A DNA stretch of 64,000 bases from Paractinoplanes polyasparticus (lineage in GTDB: Bacteria; Actinomycetota; Actinomycetes; Mycobacteriales; Micromonosporaceae), in assembly GCF_019710575.1 (NCBI RefSeq), contig NZ_JAHWFK010000030.1, forward strand, positions 160,847 through 224,846, given 5' to 3'. Of this stretch, positions 60,219 to 64,000 are shown piece after piece. Within the stretch, counting starts at the first letter, position 1. Every line of letters begins with the position of its first letter. The notes below the pieces were generated by a model. The model ran no database searches. It was not told where the DNA came from and saw nothing but the letters and a program-made list of their open reading frames with translations. The position numbers were made by a program, and so were the translations under genes.

Positions 60219-63200
60219 ATGCCGCAGCGCCTCTCGTACGCCGATGCCGTTCGGATCCTCGGCGGGACGGGGCCGCTGGCCAAGGCCGTCGACAATCTGC
60301 TCGGCGGGGCGCTCAGCGTGGCGACGGCGGGCGGCAGCGATCTCGCGATCAGCTTGTTCGACGCCAAGACCGAGGTGGTCCGGCTGGGGCAGCTGGTCAC
60401 GGTCCGGATCAATGATTCCGTACGAGGGCTGGGTCGCCACGATCGCAGCCGTCGGCTACAAGCCGCGCACGCCGTCCTGGTCGTCACCGCGTTCTTCGAG
60501 GCGCTCGACGAGTGTCTGGCCGAGGCCGCGCTCGACGACCCGCGGTTCGGCCGCGAAGAGCAGTTGCTGCTCCTCACCACGGCCGACGGCTCCCTGGTCG
60601 AACGCCTGCTCTCGAGCTCGATCCCGCTGCCCGCCCCCGACGAGCCGTGCGAGAAGCTTCTGCGCCGGCTCGACTCCTGGTTCGCGGAGTCGGCCGACCG
60701 GATGTGGGCCCACCTCACCGGCCTCGCCGTCTGGGACACTGCGAGCGATCGGTCCCGGGCCGCCCTGCTCAACCAGCCCCTTCCGGCCCGAGCCGCCACC
60801 AGGTACGACGAGGCCCACCGCCGGTTGGCCGAAGAGATTCCCGAGTTCGCCCTCTGGGCCGGCCGCCTCGAGGCCCGTGCCACCACCCGCGGCCTCGAAC
60901 GCCTCGAATCCGTGCTGCTGCAGGTTGCCTCGGGACGCGATCCGAGTCGCCACCGTGCCGCCCTGGCCCGGGCCTACCGCGCCCAGCTCGACCGTCCCGT
61001 TCTCGGCGGCGACAACGGCGAACTGCTGCTGCCCGCGCTGGGTGCCGCGTACCTCGACCCGATCTTCCGCGTGCGGGCGGCGGGACCGGGCGCCCGCCCG
61101 GCCGACGACCACTGGTGGACCGGCGCCGCCCCGCGCGCCGACCTGGCCGCGTTCCTCGCTTCGTACCTGACCACCCCGCAGGCGACCGAGGCGCCGATGC
61201 TGCTGCTCGGCCAGCCGGGCGCGGGCAAGTCGTCGCTGACCCGCATCCTCGCCGCGCGCCTGCCCGCCGGCGACTTCTTCGTCAGCCGGGTGGCTCTGCG
61301 CGACGTCCCGGCCGAGGCGGAGATCCAGGACCAGATCGAGCTGGCCCTGCGCGCCACGATCGGCGAGACGGTGTCGTGGGCCGAGCTGTCCCGGGATGCC
61401 GAGGGTGCGCTGCCGGTCGTGCTGCTCGACGGCTTCGACGAGTTGCTCCAGGCCACCGGGCTGCACCAGTCCGATTATCTGCAGCGGGTAGCACTGTTCC
61501 AGCAGCGCGAGGCTGCGCTCGGCCGGCCGGTCGCGGTGGTGGTCACCAGCCGTGTCGCCGTGGCCGATCGCGCCCGCCTGCCCGCCGGCGCCCTCGCCGT
61601 ACGGCTGGAGCCTTTCGACGACGCGCAGATCGAACGCTGGCTCGAGGTGTGGAACGAGACCAACCCCGCGCCGGACCCGCTCTCCCTGACCGTGCTGCGC
61701 CGGCTGCACCACCTCGCCGAACAGCCGTTGCTGCTTCTCATGCTTGCGCTCTACCACTCCGCCGGCAACGTGCTCCACAGTGGAAGCCTGGACGGCGGGC
61801 AGCTCTACGAACGTCTGCTCGCCTCGTTCGCCGCGCGGGAGGTGCGGCGGGTGCACGCCGGACAGCCCGACTCGGCGATCCCGGCTCTGGTCGAGCAGGA
61901 GTTGCTGCGGCTGTCGGTAGTCGCCTTCGCCATGTTCCACCGGCTACGGCTGTGGGTGACGGAACGGGAGCTGGACGACGATCTGGCCGGCCTCGGCCTC
62001 AGCCCGTCGCGTCCGGGGCGTACCGAGGCCTTCCGCACCCCGCTCACGGCGGGACAGGAGATGGTGGGGCGTTTCTTCTTCATTCAGCGGGCCCAAGCCG
62101 TCCGCGACGATCAGACCCTGCAGACGTACGAGTTCTTGCACGCCACGTTCGGCGAATACCTCGTGGCCCGGTTCATTGTGCAGGCCGTCCGCGACACGGA
62201 GGCGCGCGAGGCGGCGAGCACGCTGGCGCTGCGCCTGGGCCCGGCCGGCGACGACGACCTGCTGCGCTCGTTGCTCGGGTTCACCGCACTGACCGCTCGG
62301 GCGACGGTGCTGCCCTTCATCGCCGACCTGCTCGACGGCCCCGATCGCGATCGGTTGCGGACCTGGCTGACCGGGCGCACGAGTCAGGCGGTGACGCGTC
62401 CGACGTACGCCGAAAGCCCTTATCGCCCGGTCGACAAGCGCGCCGACCACTGGATGTCCACGTACTCGTTCAATCTGCTTCTGCTGACCCTGGCTGCGGG
62501 CGGTTCGCTTTACGCGTCCGACCTGTTCACCCGGACCGACGATCCGGCCTACTGGCTGCGGGGCTCGGCTCTGCAGTGGCGGGCGGCTGTGCCCAGCGAC
62601 ATGTACATGGACGCCATGGAGGCCGTGGCGGTCACCCGGGTGTGGCGCCGCGGCCGCCGCGACGTCGAGCTGACCTACCGAACGGGCACCCGACCGGAGC
62701 CCCTGGACGCCGGCTGGGTCAACGAATTCCCGCCCGGCAGCGAGCCCGCGCCGGTCTGGCGAGCGCGCTTCCAGCTGCCGCCGGCGCTCAAGTCGATGCA
62801 CCTGAGCAACAGCCTCAGCGATGACACGTTCCTGCACGCGCTGGAGCCGTTGATCGACCAGTTGCCGGAGTCGCTGACGACCTGGGTCCGGCTGGACGAC
62901 GGCGCCGACGAATCGCTCGCCCGCAGCCTGGTCGAGCTGTGGCTGGCCTCCGCCTTCGAGGAGGAGCCGGCCGCGCTGGCTGCCCGCTACGAGCGGGTGA
63001 CGTCAGCGATCATCGCCGTCGGCTCCGGAATCACGCCCGCGGTCACCCTGCTGATGCAGGCGGTCCGATCCGACGCCGAGCGCCTGCCGCCCGACCGGGT
63101 CGTGGAGGTCACCCGCATCCTGGTCGCGCACGGCCGGGTGGCGTCACCCCGCGGCGCTGAGCTGGCTCTGCGTTCCCTGCTGACCCCGGCCGTGATGGCG

Positions 63201-63431
63201 GTGGGCTCCTCGGTCGCGCCGCTCTGGATGCTGCTCAGTGACCACCTGGAAACCCTCGACGACGACCTGCTCGTCCGGGCCTTCCACGCCGTCCTCAACG
63301 CCATCGATGCCGGAGACAACAAGATCCGCGATCTGATACGGCAGTTGGACGCCCTCGACGGCGGTCGCCGGGTTGCCGCCCTCGAACAGCTCGATCCCGT
63401 GCTGGCCGTACGTCTGTCGGTCTTCCGCTGA
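60219..63431 (+). CDS. STAND NTPase with NACHT module, putative anti-phage
   Basis: A 1070-aa single-gene STAND protein. Residues 1-300 form an all-helical N-terminus opening LSYADAVRILGG then AVDNLLGGALSVA, which I match from memory to NACHT N-terminal helical domain 7. The NACHT core follows: Walker A LLGQPGAGKSS (about 331-339), Walker B VVLLDGFDELLQ (about 400-411), arginine-finger-type VVTSRVAVADR, and YEFLHATFGEYLVARF. Residues 690-1070 are a helical C-terminal sensor. bNACHT proteins sense phage and trigger abortive infection; no separate nuclease is fused. Confidence 0.85.
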   Translation: MPQRLSYADAVRILGGTGPLAKAVDNLLGGALSVATAGGSDLAISLFDAKTEVVRLGQLVTVRINDSVRGLGRHDRSRRLQAAHAVLVVTAFFEALDECLAEAALDDPRFGREEQLLLLTTADGSLVERLLSSSIPLPAPDEPCEKLLRRLDSWFAESADRMWAHLTGLAVWDTASDRSRAALLNQPLPARAATRYDEAHRRLAEEIPEFALWAGRLEARATTRGLERLESVLLQVASGRDPSRHRAALARAYRAQLDRPVLGGDNGELLLPALGAAYLDPIFRVRAAGPGARPADDHWWTGAAPRADLAAFLASYLTTPQATEAPMLLLGQPGAGKSSLTRILAARLPAGDFFVSRVALRDVPAEAEIQDQIELALRATIGETVSWAELSRDAEGALPVVLLDGFDELLQATGLHQSDYLQRVALFQQREAALGRPVAVVVTSRVAVADRARLPAGALAVRLEPFDDAQIERWLEVWNETNPAPDPLSLTVLRRLHHLAEQPLLLLMLALYHSAGNVLHSGSLDGGQLYERLLASFAAREVRRVHAGQPDSAIPALVEQELLRLSVVAFAMFHRLRLWVTERELDDDLAGLGLSPSRPGRTEAFRTPLTAGQEMVGRFFFIQRAQAVRDDQTLQTYEFLHATFGEYLVARFIVQAVRDTEAREAASTLALRLGPAGDDDLLRSLLGFTALTARATVLPFIADLLDGPDRDRLRTWLTGRTSQAVTRPTYAESPYRPVDKRADHWMSTYSFNLLLLTLAAGGSLYASDLFTRTDDPAYWLRGSALQWRAAVPSDMYMDAMEAVAVTRVWRRGRRDVELTYRTGTRPEPLDAGWVNEFPPGSEPAPVWRARFQLPPALKSMHLSNSLSDDTFLHALEPLIDQLPESLTTWVRLDDGADESLARSLVELWLASAFEEEPAALAARYERVTSAIIAVGSGITPAVTLLMQAVRSDAERLPPDRVVEVTRILVAHGRVASPRGAELALRSLLTPAVMAVGSSVAPLWMLLSDHLETLDDDLLVRAFHAVLNAIDAGDNKIRDLIRQLDALDGGRRVAALEQLDPVLAVRLSVFR

Positions 63432-63442
63432 CCCGTCCGGGC

Positions 63443-63841
63443 CTACTCGCCTTGCCGCAGACTGTTCGCGGTGGCGAAGGAGCGGGCGATGATCTCGCGC
63501 AGCGCCGGCTGGTCGGCCTGGTCGACCCGTTTGAGATAGAGGCAGCCCTTGCCGTGGGTGTGCGGCCCGAGGCGTTCGAGCAGATCCGCGTACGCCTCGA
63601 GATAGCCCGTCAGGTACAGAACGGTCTGCGCCTTGCGGGGCGAGAACCCGATCGCAGCCACGTCCCCCTCGCGCCCCGACTCGTATTTGTAGTGCCGCGA
63701 CCCGAAGCCGATGATGCTGCTGCCCCACATCGCCGCCGGTTCCCCGGTGACCTCGCCCATCAGCGCGACAAGCAGTCGAGCGTCCCGCTGCCGCTGCTCA
63801 TCGGCGACACTGTCCAGAAACTTGGTGACGTCGTCGTCCAC
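63443..63841 (-). CDS. DUF1801 domain protein
   Basis: A 132-aa protein with the DUF1801/YdhG-like fold: MTGEPAAMWG-type segment (VTGEPAAMWGSSIIGFGSRH), FSPRKAQTVLYLTGYLEAY, and KGCLYLKRVDQADQPALREI. GTG start 63841. Cytosolic, function unknown. Convergent with the NACHT gene, 11 bp apart. Confidence 0.88.
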   Translation of the reverse strand: MDDDVTKFLDSVADEQRQRDARLLVALMGEVTGEPAAMWGSSIIGFGSRHYKYESGREGDVAAIGFSPRKAQTVLYLTGYLEAYADLLERLGPHTHGKGCLYLKRVDQADQPALREIIARSFATANSLRQGE

Positions 63842-63941
63842 AACCGCAGCCTCGCACAGCCGCGCCCCGCTGTGGATAACCCGATCCGCTCCCAGTTGGC
63901 TCGAATAAAATAAAGACTGCCCCGGGATGCTCCTATGGATT

Positions 63942-64000
63942 TCAAGTGGCGGGTTTTGGGTGCTCTGAGGTGATGAGTTGGTAGATCTCGCGGGCGACGT
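63942..64000 (-). pseudogene. C-terminal tail of a transposase-like gene, partial
   Basis: The last 18 codons before a TGA at 63942 read VAREIYQLITSEHPKPAT, resembling the KRxxAREIYxLL end of IS110-type transposases. The rest lies beyond the edge. The gap 63842-63941 contains an A-rich stretch (GAATAAAATAAAGA, 63903-63916). Only a tentative call. Confidence 0.35.

Overview
The window is chromosomal DNA of a high-GC filamentous actinomycete. Very strong third-position G/C, GTG/TTG starts, many TetR/MDR/ABC/two-component genes, ECF-DGPF, DUF3500, DUF1275 and type VII-like genes fit Micromonosporaceae; Actinoplanes or a close relative is my best guess, by inference only. No rRNA, CRISPR, prophage or complete IS is visible. 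The only mobile-element trace is a short transposase-like tail at the right edge.

Layout. 0-4 kb: partial APH-type kinase, a TetR/aldo-keto reductase divergent pair, and an unknown 404-aa protein. 4-10.5 kb: tandem PQ-loop transporter, GlxA-type regulator, glucose-6-phosphate dehydrogenase, and three cobalamin genes (cobK, cobM, cobL). 10.5-13.5 kb: flavin electron-transfer trio (ferric-reductase-like protein, FMN-binding protein, ApbE). 13.5-17 kb: heterodimeric ABC exporter with one decayed ATP site, plus TetR. 17.8-21 kb: secreted S15-like hydrolase, a serine/isoleucine repeat protein, Eis-like acetyltransferase. 21.1-21.4 kb: tRNA-Gly, tRNA-Cys, tRNA-Val, then a decayed stretch.

22-35.3 kb holds what looks like a catabolic/detoxification regulon on the minus strand: FAD monooxygenase, MFS pump, DUF1275 protein, gamma-glutamyltransferase (frameshifted), DUF3500 protein, aminotransferase, RraA-like aldolase, NTF2-like protein and a TetR regulator. 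Its three transcription units share a CTCATATGAG palindrome. Interleaved and flanking are a MacB-like ABC transporter (30.5-33.9 kb), an MMPL/RND exporter (35.5-37.7 kb) and a LuxR-type two-component system (37.9-39.9 kb). An identical-arm 18-bp palindrome, CTACTGCG-N2-CGCAGTAG, lies upstream of the ABC operon and again between the RND gene and the kinase. This suggests an envelope-stress or export circuit.

40-44.5 kb is a patchy, partly decayed zone: two fragments of one nuclease-like gene, an XRE/MDR pair and an unknown gene. 44.5-47.8 kb: PadR with its membrane partner, then a small WXG-like type VII substrate cassette. 48-52 kb: ArsR-type regulator, frameshifted MFS gene, orphan histidine kinase. 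52-57 kb: TM2 protein, argG, aldehyde dehydrogenase, ECF sigma factor with DGPF partner. 57.1-60.1 kb: a ribbon-helix-helix protein whose promoter carries a helically phased TGCCA array, then DUF4097 and a DrrAB-like exporter. 60.2-63.4 kb: a 1070-aa STAND NTPase with a NACHT module, the best anti-phage candidate. Two genes (gamma-glutamyltransferase and an MFS pump) are interrupted by single-base shifts in short homopolymers, which may be real decay or sequencing error.
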